Origin: an uncultured Mollicutes bacterium
GTDB taxonomy: Bacteria; Bacillota_I; Bacilli_A; Acholeplasmatales; Anaeroplasmataceae
Direction of reading: 5' to 3'
Length of the DNA: 6,862 nucleotides
Assembly (NCBI GenBank): GCA_947174685.1
Contig: CAMWJY010000045.1
Span: 1 to 6,862 of the forward strand
The position numbers were made by a program, and so were the translations under genes. Under the pieces are notes generated by a model, which saw only the letters and a program-made list of their open reading frames with translations, was not told the origin of the DNA and did no database searches. Positions 1 through 5,277 of this stretch are shown here, in pieces. Every line of letters begins with the position of its first letter. The first letter of the stretch is position 1.

Positions 1-38
1 ATTATGCTTTAAAATAAGAATATAAGAAAACGATTACA

Positions 39-44
39 AGGAGA
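39..44 (+). promoter_or_regulatory. Ribosome binding site of the BrxF-like gene
   Basis: AAGGAG lies seven bases before the ATG at 51. An out-of-frame ATG at 46-48 is too close to the site to compete well. The 38 bases upstream are AT-rich and contain stops in all three plus frames (10-12, 15-17 and 23-25). Any preceding plus-strand gene therefore ends within or before them. No complete promoter can be defined because a -35 box would fall at or beyond the window edge. Confidence 0.7.
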
Positions 45-50
45 AATGCA

Positions 51-488
51 ATGCGCCTATTAAATGAGTTGAAAAACAAAAAGTACAAGCTTCTTTTATT
101 GATTGGTCTTCCAGGAAGTGGAAAATCAAAATTCCTTCACAATTATTCCAAAGATACTGGAATACCTATTCTAGATTTTGATCAAATTTTAGGTAAGAGT
201 ATCCCTAATGATAAGGATGCTGATTATGTCTACAACTTTGTAAGGGACTTTTTAAAGACTTATACAAAGGATGAAATTCTTATCGATAAGAAAAGAATTC
301 TATATCAAAAGGATTCCAAAATTGATTTACTAGATTTCTTAAAAGAATTATCAACCAAGAAGGTTGTCATTACAACTTGGAATGGTTATACGACAAAAGA
401 CAAGCTAATTCATGTTTGTACAGAGCTAAATACTCAAGTTGAATATGATTTAGCTACACTAGATTGTTCTTATATGGAATTGAAATAA
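51..488 (+). CDS. brxF: BrxF-like P-loop NTPase (BREX type 3 family)
   Basis: This is a 145-aa cytoplasmic P-loop protein with no membrane segment. A Walker A motif, GLPGSGKS, lies at residues 19-26 after a hydrophobic strand (KYKLLLLIG). A second strand, ILDFDQIL, is at 40-47. A Walker B-like strand, EILID, is at 75-79, and KKVVITTW at 103-110 looks like the following core strand. The order and spacing (Walker A, short helical part, ILID..RILY, the LLDFLKELS helix, VVITTWNG, then a C-terminal EYD) match my memory of BrxF, the small ATPase-like component of BREX type 3 systems, which are usually about 150 aa. The start is supported by AAGGAG seven bases upstream. The gene is convergent with ssrA and followed by a strong terminator, so it is the last or only gene of its transcript. 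In typical type 3 loci brxF comes first, before brxC, so this position is odd. It could be an orphan or a different P-loop family. The P-loop assignment is secure; the BrxF assignment is recalled, not searched. Confidence 0.6.
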   Translation: MRLLNELKNKKYKLLLLIGLPGSGKSKFLHNYSKDTGIPILDFDQILGKSIPNDKDADYVYNFVRDFLKTYTKDEILIDKKRILYQKDSKIDLLDFLKELSTKKVVITTWNGYTTKDKLIHVCTELNTQVEYDLATLDCSYMELK

Positions 489-497
489 AAAATATAT

Positions 498-534
498 AAA
501 GACTGTTAACTATTTTACTTTGTTAGCAGTCTTT
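498..534 (+). terminator. Intrinsic terminator after the BrxF-like gene, possibly bidirectional
   Basis: AAAGACTGTTAAC (498-510) pairs over 13 bp with GTTAGCAGTCTTT (522-534), including one G-U wobble, around an 11-nt loop. It is followed by TATTTTTT on the plus strand. On the minus strand the stem runs into a T-rich stretch (TATATATTTTTT), so it may also catch read-through from ssrA. It starts ten bases after the stop codon of the BrxF-like gene. Confidence 0.85.
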
Positions 535-552
535 TATTTTTTAGCAATAAAA

Positions 553-589
553 AAGTATTGAAGCAAGTAAATTCCTTGTATCAATACTT
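553..589 (-). terminator. Intrinsic terminator of ssrA
   Basis: AAGTATTGA (553-561) pairs with TCAATACTT (581-589). An inner stem of about five pairs follows (563-567 with 575-579, including a G-U), around a short loop. Read on the minus strand the hairpin begins 12 nt after the tmRNA CCA end and is followed by TTTTATTG. It is a typical tmRNA terminator and is separate from the stronger hairpin at 498-534. Confidence 0.75.
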
Positions 590-601
590 ATTGTTCTCTT
601 T

Positions 602-984
602 TGGTGGAGCCGGGGGGAATCGAACCCCCGTACGCAGCAACGCCACTATACCTTCTACACGTTTAGTTTATTTCAAATCTTCATTTGCCCTAAGCAAATA
701 AACAAGCCAAAGACAAACTACACTCTATTAGATTCTTCTACCGAGTTAGAGTAGCACTAAATAGATATATCCTATATGTGTTGAAACTCTGAAGGAATGC
801 TATAGGAGACAAACCTTGCAAAGCCGCTTGGATTAAATTAGCAAGCGTATGCAGCGCTCATGTTGTTAGCGCGTGCAAATAAATGAGTATTTTTTGCGGT
901 TATTTAACCTCGACGTTTTTAAAGCAGACTACTGCTACGTGCTTATATAGCTTAAATCACCACGGCGAATCCATAAACGACCCC
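602..984 (-). ncRNA. ssrA: tmRNA (ssrA, 10Sa RNA), 383 nt
   Basis: tmRNA rescues ribosomes stalled on broken mRNA, acting first as an alanine tRNA and then as a short mRNA for a proteolysis tag. The ends are well defined. The 5' GGGGTCG (984-978) pairs with CGGCTCC (612-606) over 7 bp, including a G-U at the third pair, the alanyl-tRNA synthetase identity element. The discriminator A and an encoded CCA follow (605-602). The T arm is GGGGG-TTCGATT-CCCCC (629-613). After TTAAATAACC, a GCA resume codon (897-895) opens a frame of 19 codons, AKNTHLFARANNMSAAYAC, ending at TAA (840-838). The AKNT start is like Streptococcus and Enterococcus tags, and the TTAAATA lead-in is like that of Bacillus. 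The C-terminus is unusual: most tags end in LAA. The sequence between 837 and about 640 holds the remaining pseudoknots, which I did not fold. It lies directly after smpB, its protein partner. Confidence 0.97.
838..897 (-). other. tmRNA tag-peptide reading frame, AKNTHLFARANNMSAAYAC
   Basis: This is the internal message of tmRNA: GCA resume codon, 19 sense codons, then TAA. The first alanine of a finished tag comes from the charged tmRNA itself. The other two frames hit stops after 9 to 12 codons (TAA and TGA) and give no tag-like end, so this frame is the best choice. A second GCA, seven codons further on, also has an A at position -4. It would give the shorter ARANNMSAAYAC, but the upstream context favours the first. 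In both cases the end is AYAC, with a terminal cysteine, in place of the LAA-COOH that ClpX recognises. Confidence 0.8.
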
Positions 985-990
985 ATGGAA

Positions 991-1012
991 TCTATAGTAT
1001 TACTACTATAGA
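991..1012 (-). repeat. Perfect inverted repeat between smpB and ssrA
   Basis: TCTATAGTA (991-999) and TACTATAGA (1004-1012) form a perfect 9-bp stem with a 4-nt loop. It fills most of the 29-nt gap between the smpB stop codon and the tmRNA 5' end. No T-run follows, so it is not an intrinsic terminator. In a smpB-ssrA co-transcript it would form a hairpin in the 5' leader that RNase P removes. It may aid processing, protect the end, or bind a protein; the sequence does not say which. Confidence 0.6.
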
Positions 1013-1018
1013 ATTATA
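1013..1018 (-). promoter_or_regulatory. Candidate -10 element of an ssrA promoter
   Basis: A perfect TATAAT overlaps the smpB stop codon. Transcription from it would begin inside the inverted repeat, about 20 nt before the mature tmRNA 5' end, which suits a short leader. No good -35 box is present: the hexamer 17 nt upstream is AGCATT. In AT-rich DNA one perfect -10 may be chance, so tmRNA may depend on the secG promoter instead. Confidence 0.35.
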
Positions 1019-1466
1019 ATCTAGTTGCATTCTTTAATGCTTTTTCGATTCTTCTTTTACTATCCTTTTCTTTTAGAGACTCTCTCTTATCTGTAAGCTT
1101 TTTACCCTTACATAAGGCGATTTCAATCTTGAGTAGGGAGCCTACGAAATATGCCCTTAAGGCGACTATAGCTAAGCCTTCAAGCTTAACCTTAGTGGCA
1201 AGCTTCACTGTCTCATGCTCATGAAGTAAGAGTTCTCTTGAGCGAAATTCATCATGATTAAAAATATTACCTTGCTCATATTTTGCTATATTCATATTGA
1301 TGATATAGGGCTTATTGTTCTTAATTAAAACATAGGCATCATTAATATTACATTTACCTGCTCGGACAGATTTGATTTCTGTTCCAGTAAGTTTAATTCC
1401 AGCCTCAAATTTGTCTAGGATAAAGTATTCAAAACCAGCCTTTTTATTTGTACATACGATTTTCAT
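1014..1466 (-). CDS. smpB: SsrA-binding protein SmpB
   Basis: SmpB binds the tRNA-like part of tmRNA, takes the place of the missing anticodon arm, and carries tmRNA to stalled ribosomes. The 150-aa length is normal. Family motifs are clear: KLTGTEIKSVRAGK at 25-38, FNHDEFRSRELLLH at 69-82, GLAIVALRAYF at 97-107, and ALCKGKKLTDKRE at 117-129, whose DKR marks the start of the basic C-terminal tail that enters the mRNA channel. The second motif differs from the usual NH.P.R.RKLLLH: the proline and the lysine before LLLH are both glutamate here. The start follows rnr by 3 nt, and its ribosome binding site (AGGTGAGG) lies inside the last rnr codons, so translation is probably coupled to rnr. The RNA partner ssrA begins 29 nt after the stop codon. 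Confidence 0.97.
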   Translation of the reverse strand: MKIVCTNKKAGFEYFILDKFEAGIKLTGTEIKSVRAGKCNINDAYVLIKNNKPYIINMNIAKYEQGNIFNHDEFRSRELLLHEHETVKLATKVKLEGLAIVALRAYFVGSLLKIEIALCKGKKLTDKRESLKEKDSKRRIEKALKNATRL

Positions 1467-1469
1467 ACG

Positions 1470-3554
1470 CTATACCTCACCTAAATTATAATCATTTAAG
1501 AACATAAAATCAACCCTTTGTGTAGTTCTATCGGCTTGAATAACGATAACTTCTACCTCATCCCCCAATTTGTAGGTTGTTTTACCATCGGTATAAGAGT
1601 GTTCATCTTCATCAAAGTAAAAATATCTAGACATTGTATCTATGCTTACAAGGCCTTCTACTCCATTATCTAAGGTAACGAAGAGTCCAAATGAAGTAAG
1701 TGAGGTAATCACACCTAGGAAAGTAGAGTTGATATGCTTTTCCATATACCAAGCATATAGCATATCATTGACCTCACGTTCACAATCAACACTGTTTCTT
1801 TCACTTTTTGAGTTTCTTAAGGCAATATCAGGTAGGATTTGATTGAAATGATGGATATCCTCCTCTAAATCCTTTGGATGAAGGAGTATTCCCTTAATCA
1901 TACGATGTACCATCAAATCAGGATATCTTCTAATAGGCGAGGTGAAATGACAATAATACTGCATCGCAAGTCCATAATGCCCTAAACAAACCTCAGAATA
2001 TCTTGCCTTCATCATACTTCTTAAAAGAAGATTATGGTAGATTTCCTTATGAGGGAGTTCTTCCATATTTCTTATAATCCTTTGAATGTCTAATGAGGTA
2101 ATTTTTTTCTTATTATGGGAAGTATCTATTCCCATAGAGGTGATTTGATCTAGAGTTTCTACTAGCTTATCCTGATCTGGCTTTTCATGAACACGATACA
2201 TACAAGGTAAATTCATAATATTCATATGATAGGCAACAGTTTCATTGGCCATGAGCATAAAGTCTTCTATGAGAAGCTCTGCATCATCACGCTCAATTGG
2301 TAGAATTTCTATAGGCTCTTCCTTTTCATTTAGCTTAAATTTATATTCTTTAATATCAAAATCTAAGGCACCCTTTTTGGTTCTTTTTCGTCTTATGATT
2401 TTAGAAAGCTCATATGCAATCCTTAGTGGTTCAACCAAATCTGGATATTCCTTTTCCATTTCCTTGCTTCCTTTTAAGAGCTCATTGACCTTCTTATAGG
2501 TCATTCTATGCTTAGAATTAATTACTCCTTCAGCAATATCATAATTGATGAGATTTCCTTCCTTAGAGATTGTCATCAGGCAGGCTAATACAAGTCGGTC
2601 TACATTTTCATTTAGAGAACAGATTCCATTTGAAAGCTTATGAGGAAGCATAGGGATAACTCTGTCTGCAAGATATACTGAAGTACCCCTTTTTAAGGCT
2701 TCCTTATCTAAAGGACTTCCTTCCTTAACATAATGGGAAACATCAGCAATATAAACCCCTAGCTCATAGCTTCCATCCGCATTCTTATTTACCTCAATAG
2801 CATCATCAAAATCCTTTGAATCATCCCCATCAATTGTGAAAATCAGATGGTCTCTAAAATCTCTTCTTCCAACGATTTCCTCTTCTCTAACATAGTCATT
2901 TATTTTGTGGATTTCCTCATAGACTTCCTTTGGAAATTCTAAATCAAAGCCATATTCTAAAGCAATCTGGCTAATTTCAATTCCTGGATCGTCCTTATGA
3001 CCAATAACCTCTAATACTTCAGCCTCAATCGCAGTACCTACATAGGATAGCCTACCATAGACAACCATATCCTCTCCTAGGTCAGGTATTTCTTTTTTTA
3101 CAATAGCTTTAATAGGAAATTTAGGATTTGAAGAATATATGAAGGATTTTAATTTTCCCTTTTTTGTTCTTCTTTTAAAATGCCCTATGATAAACTCATG
3201 GTTTCTTTTTACAACTTGGATAATTGCCCCATTTGTAAGTCTGTGTCCGCTATAATAGGGGTAAAATTGGACGGTATCCCCATCATAAATATTAGTTAGA
3301 AATTCCTCTTTGACAAAATAGTCAGCCTCTTCCCCTTCAACTGTAATAAAGCCATAGCCAGCAGATTTTATGATTACATTTCCTGTCATAATAAATCCAT
3401 AATACTTTGTTCCTTTCGGATGATAAAGTATGTCACGTTCTATTAAATCCTGTAAAATTAGGCTTAATTGTTTCCTAGAAATATTCGAAAGCGACTGAAT
3501 TTCATCGAATTCTGTTATTCCTTGTTTGATTAAATTTATAATTCTCTCTTCCAT
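1470..3554 (-). CDS. rnr: Ribonuclease R (3'-5' exoribonuclease)
   Basis: RNase R degrades structured RNA from the 3' end and removes the defective mRNA released by trans-translation, which fits its place beside smpB and ssrA. Domains in order are a winged helix-turn-helix (about 1-55), cold-shock domains (about 56-120 and 135-195), the RNB catalytic domain (about 230-555) and an S1 domain (about 610-690). The magnesium-binding aspartates of IDGDDSKDFDD are present at D242, D248, D250 and D251, with the same spacing as in RNase II. The conserved HFTSPIRRYPDLMVHR segment is at 536-551. At 694 aa it is shorter than the E. coli and Bacillus enzymes. It stops right after S1 and lacks the lysine-rich tail common in the family. 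The start is fixed by a ribosome binding site complementary to 11 bases of the 16S rRNA end. A terminator hairpin lies just upstream. Confidence 0.97.
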   Translation of the reverse strand: MEERIINLIKQGITEFDEIQSLSNISRKQLSLILQDLIERDILYHPKGTKYYGFIMTGNVIIKSAGYGFITVEGEEADYFVKEEFLTNIYDGDTVQFYPYYSGHRLTNGAIIQVVKRNHEFIIGHFKRRTKKGKLKSFIYSSNPKFPIKAIVKKEIPDLGEDMVVYGRLSYVGTAIEAEVLEVIGHKDDPGIEISQIALEYGFDLEFPKEVYEEIHKINDYVREEEIVGRRDFRDHLIFTIDGDDSKDFDDAIEVNKNADGSYELGVYIADVSHYVKEGSPLDKEALKRGTSVYLADRVIPMLPHKLSNGICSLNENVDRLVLACLMTISKEGNLINYDIAEGVINSKHRMTYKKVNELLKGSKEMEKEYPDLVEPLRIAYELSKIIRRKRTKKGALDFDIKEYKFKLNEKEEPIEILPIERDDAELLIEDFMLMANETVAYHMNIMNLPCMYRVHEKPDQDKLVETLDQITSMGIDTSHNKKKITSLDIQRIIRNMEELPHKEIYHNLLLRSMMKARYSEVCLGHYGLAMQYYCHFTSPIRRYPDLMVHRMIKGILLHPKDLEEDIHHFNQILPDIALRNSKSERNSVDCEREVNDMLYAWYMEKHINSTFLGVITSLTSFGLFVTLDNGVEGLVSIDTMSRYFYFDEDEHSYTDGKTTYKLGDEVEVIVIQADRTTQRVDFMFLNDYNLGEV

Positions 3555-3559
3555 ACTTT

Positions 3560-3570
3560 ATCACCTCCTT
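3560..3570 (-). promoter_or_regulatory. Full-length Shine-Dalgarno of rnr
   Basis: AAGGAGGTGAT matches the complement of the 16S rRNA 3' end over 11 bases. It lies five bases before the ATG, with the GGAGG core nine bases before it. This is the strongest ribosome binding site in the window. It would give efficient translation of the transcripts that pass the terminator just upstream. Confidence 0.85.
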
Positions 3571-3575
3571 AAGGG

Positions 3576-3604
3576 AAAAAAAAGAGATTTCATTTTGAAA
3601 TCTC
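3576..3604 (-). terminator. Intrinsic terminator between secG and rnr
   Basis: Read on the minus strand, GAGATTTC pairs perfectly over 8 bp with GAAATCTC (3604-3597 with 3591-3584) around the loop AAAAT, followed by eight T residues (3583-3576). The stem begins inside the secG stop codon (3605-3603). A ribosome at the secG stop would cover the first arm, so termination could respond to secG translation. No promoter is evident between it and rnr, so rnr, smpB and possibly ssrA probably rely on read-through. Confidence 0.8.
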
Positions 3605-3833
3605 AAGCTTGATGTAAGGCAACTGATGTGATTACAGACGCTACAAATAACGCACCTAGAACGATTGTAGTTCTTTGTAGTACTAATTCAAGTCCACGAG
3701 TCTTTTGATTTTTAAACAACTCTGACTTGCTACCATTGAAGGCATCATTAATATCATCTTTAGAATCTTGCATCATCACGATAGCAATTAATGCGATTGA
3801 TAAAACCAATACAATATAATCTATCCATAACAT
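3603..3833 (-). CDS. secG: Preprotein translocase subunit SecG
   Basis: SecG is the small accessory subunit of the SecYEG membrane channel and speeds SecA-driven protein export. From the chosen start it has 76 residues. The first membrane segment is about 3-22 (IDYIVLVLSIALIAIVMMQ) and is followed by the polar loop QDSKDDINDAFNGSKSELF. The family motif KTRGLELVLQRTTIVLG leads into a second segment at about 52-71. The loop is more acidic and less glycine-rich than usual. The frame stays open upstream to a TTG at 3875, but those 14 codons run through the ribosome binding site AAGGAG (3849-3844), so the long form is unlikely. Two ATGs remain. The one at 3833 is ten bases from the site and gives a family-like N-terminus; the one at 3839 is only four bases away and would add Met-Pro. 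secG beside rnr is common in Firmicutes. Confidence 0.92.
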   Translation of the reverse strand: MLWIDYIVLVLSIALIAIVMMQDSKDDINDAFNGSKSELFKNQKTRGLELVLQRTTIVLGALFVASVITSVALHQA

Positions 3834-3874
3834 AGGCATAAATCTCCTTATATTTATCTTAAAACTTCTTAACA

Positions 3875-3903
3875 ATTATATCATTAAGTTATCTTGTTTT
3901 CAA
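3875..3903 (-). promoter_or_regulatory. Sigma-A-type promoter of the secG unit
   Basis: The -35 box TTGAAA (3903-3898), a 17-bp spacer and a perfect -10 box TATAAT (3880-3875) form a near-consensus housekeeping promoter. It predicts a start near 3868, giving a leader of about 35 nt before secG. It lies in the gap after pdp, and no clear terminator separates it from pdp, so pdp read-through could add to secG transcription. Confidence 0.75.
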
Positions 3904-3910
3904 TAACTTA
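3885..3910. repeat. 8-bp inverted repeat over the secG promoter
   Basis: TAAGTTAT (3885-3892) and ATAACTTA (3903-3910) are perfect inverted copies 10 bp apart. They span the pdp stop codon, one edge of the -35 box and the spacer up to near the -10 box. The placement suits a repressor site. As RNA it could be a weak hairpin after pdp, but no T-run follows. All but two bases of the arms are A or T, so chance is possible. Confidence 0.35.
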
Positions 3911-5206
3911 TTTAATTATTTTTAAAATTAATTTAGAATCTACTAGCGTTTTACTGATTTGATAAGCATTTCTTACAAGATTACTTGTTTCTTCTACATC
4001 AGATTGATTCGCATGAAGAACAGCGAGTACATCTCCTTTACATATCTTATCATTTACCTTTTTCGCTAAAACTATACCAACACTATGATCTACTGCATCC
4101 CCAATTTTCTTACGACCAGCACCTAGCATCATTGCAGCATTTCCAATTGCAAGAGCATCGATATGACCTACATAGCCATCCTCCAAAGCCTTTACTTCAA
4201 AGGTATAGGCAGCCTTCTTGAACCTTTCTGGATGATAAATATAGTCACTATCTCCACCTTGAGCTTTTACTAGCTTAGCCAAGGTATTTAAGCCTTCTTT
4301 ATTATCAATTTGCTTTTGAAGAAGAACTTTTGCTTCTTCTACTGTATGTGCAAGCTTAGCTGCAAGTACTAGATGGGCAGCTACCTCTAAGCACAATTCT
4401 GTAAAATCCTTAGGACCTCTTCCATTTAAGGTTTCTATAGCTTCAATAACCTCTAAAGAATTACCAACAGCAAGTCCTAATGGTTCATCCATATTGGTTA
4501 GAATTGCAGTCATATCCTTACCACAGTTTTTACCAATATTTACCATAAGAGTTGCAAGCTTAGTTGCGGATGCTTCATTTTTCATAAACGCTCCGCTTCC
4601 AACCTTAACATCTAAGCAGATGGCATCTGCACCACTAGCAAGCTTTTTACTCATAATAGAGGATGCAATAAGAGGAATAGATTCAACCGTTCCGGTAACA
4701 TCTCTTAGAGCGTAAAGCTTCTTATCTGCTGGAGCCAATTCTCCAGTTTGACCAACTAACGCAATCCCAATCTCATTGACCTGCTTGATAAAATTATCCT
4801 CACTCATATTGATATCATAGCCTGGAATTGCCTCTAGCTTATCTAGGGTTCCCCCAGTATGGCCTAAGCCTCTTCCACTCATTTTGGCAAATTTAATTCC
4901 TAAGGATCCAACAAGCGGTCCTACAACTAAAGACGTCTTATCTCCTACACCACCTGTAGAATGCTTATCCACTTTAATTCCTTTGATCGCACTTAAGTCT
5001 AGAATATCACCACTATGTAGGATACTTTCTGTTAAATAGGTGGCTTCTTGATCAGTCATTCCTTGAAAATAAATAGCCATAGTCAAGGCAGATGCCTGAT
5101 AGTTATCAATTGTTCCATTCGTAAATCCTTCTATAAAAAATTGGATTTCTTCTTTTGTTAGCTCAAAGCCATCTCTTTTCTTAATAATAATATCTACTGC
5201 ACGCAT
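3908..5206 (-). CDS. pdp: Pyrimidine-nucleoside phosphorylase
   Basis: This enzyme splits uridine, deoxyuridine and thymidine with phosphate into a free base and (deoxy)ribose 1-phosphate, in cytoplasmic pyrimidine salvage. Its 432 aa match Bacillus Pdp nearly end to end. The phosphate-binding motif KHSTGGVGDK is at 81-90. The family signature, MSGRGLGHTGGT then LDKLEAIPG, is at 109-129. Base-contacting residues known from Geobacillus PyNP are present at the same numbers: R168, S183 and K187. KVGSGAFMK is at 201-209, and the C-terminal domain runs from about 340. DeoA (thymidine phosphorylase) is the same family and cannot be fully excluded, but the Bacillus-type similarity favours the broad-specificity enzyme. 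AAGGAG lies eight bases before the ATG. The gap to the upstream gene is 71 nt, with only a poor promoter candidate (TAAAAT at -10, no proper -35), so it may share the upstream transcript. No other nucleoside catabolism gene is adjacent. Confidence 0.95.
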   Translation of the reverse strand: MRAVDIIIKKRDGFELTKEEIQFFIEGFTNGTIDNYQASALTMAIYFQGMTDQEATYLTESILHSGDILDLSAIKGIKVDKHSTGGVGDKTSLVVGPLVGSLGIKFAKMSGRGLGHTGGTLDKLEAIPGYDINMSEDNFIKQVNEIGIALVGQTGELAPADKKLYALRDVTGTVESIPLIASSIMSKKLASGADAICLDVKVGSGAFMKNEASATKLATLMVNIGKNCGKDMTAILTNMDEPLGLAVGNSLEVIEAIETLNGRGPKDFTELCLEVAAHLVLAAKLAHTVEEAKVLLQKQIDNKEGLNTLAKLVKAQGGDSDYIYHPERFKKAAYTFEVKALEDGYVGHIDALAIGNAAMMLGAGRKKIGDAVDHSVGIVLAKKVNDKICKGDVLAVLHANQSDVEETSNLVRNAYQISKTLVDSKLILKIIK

Positions 5207-5277
5207 AAATATAACTCCTTTTTATCGTTTCTTAATACTTGTATTTTATCATTTTTTTAAAGAAAAAGAAAGAGACT

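Noticed and set aside
602..640. A tRNA gene, suggested by the T arm and CCA end
   Set aside because: The T arm and acceptor strand pair with the far 5' end at 978-984 and enclose a tag frame, so this is the 3' end of tmRNA.
1642..1842. Plus-strand open frame of 66 codons
   Set aside because: It lies wholly inside rnr in antisense, has a serine-rich low-information translation and no ribosome binding site.
2245..2499. Plus-strand open frame of 84 codons
   Set aside because: It is antisense to the RNB domain of rnr; its runs of Ser, Ile and Leu are what antisense of a lysine- and glutamate-rich gene gives.
3834..3875. N-terminal extension of SecG from a TTG at 3875
   Set aside because: It would translate through the AAGGAG ribosome binding site and begin at the -10 box of the secG promoter, upstream of the predicted transcript start.
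3985..4221. Plus-strand open frame of 78 codons
   Set aside because: It is antisense to the C-terminal part of pdp, with a His-, Leu- and Gln-rich translation and no family features.
4494..4715. Plus-strand open frame of 73 codons
   Set aside because: It is antisense to the well-conserved core of pdp and has no ribosome binding site.
5207..5277. Promoter directly upstream of pdp
   Set aside because: TAAAAT is a fair -10 box, but the hexamer 17 nt upstream (TTTCTT) does not resemble a -35 box. The region is so A-T rich that such matches are expected.
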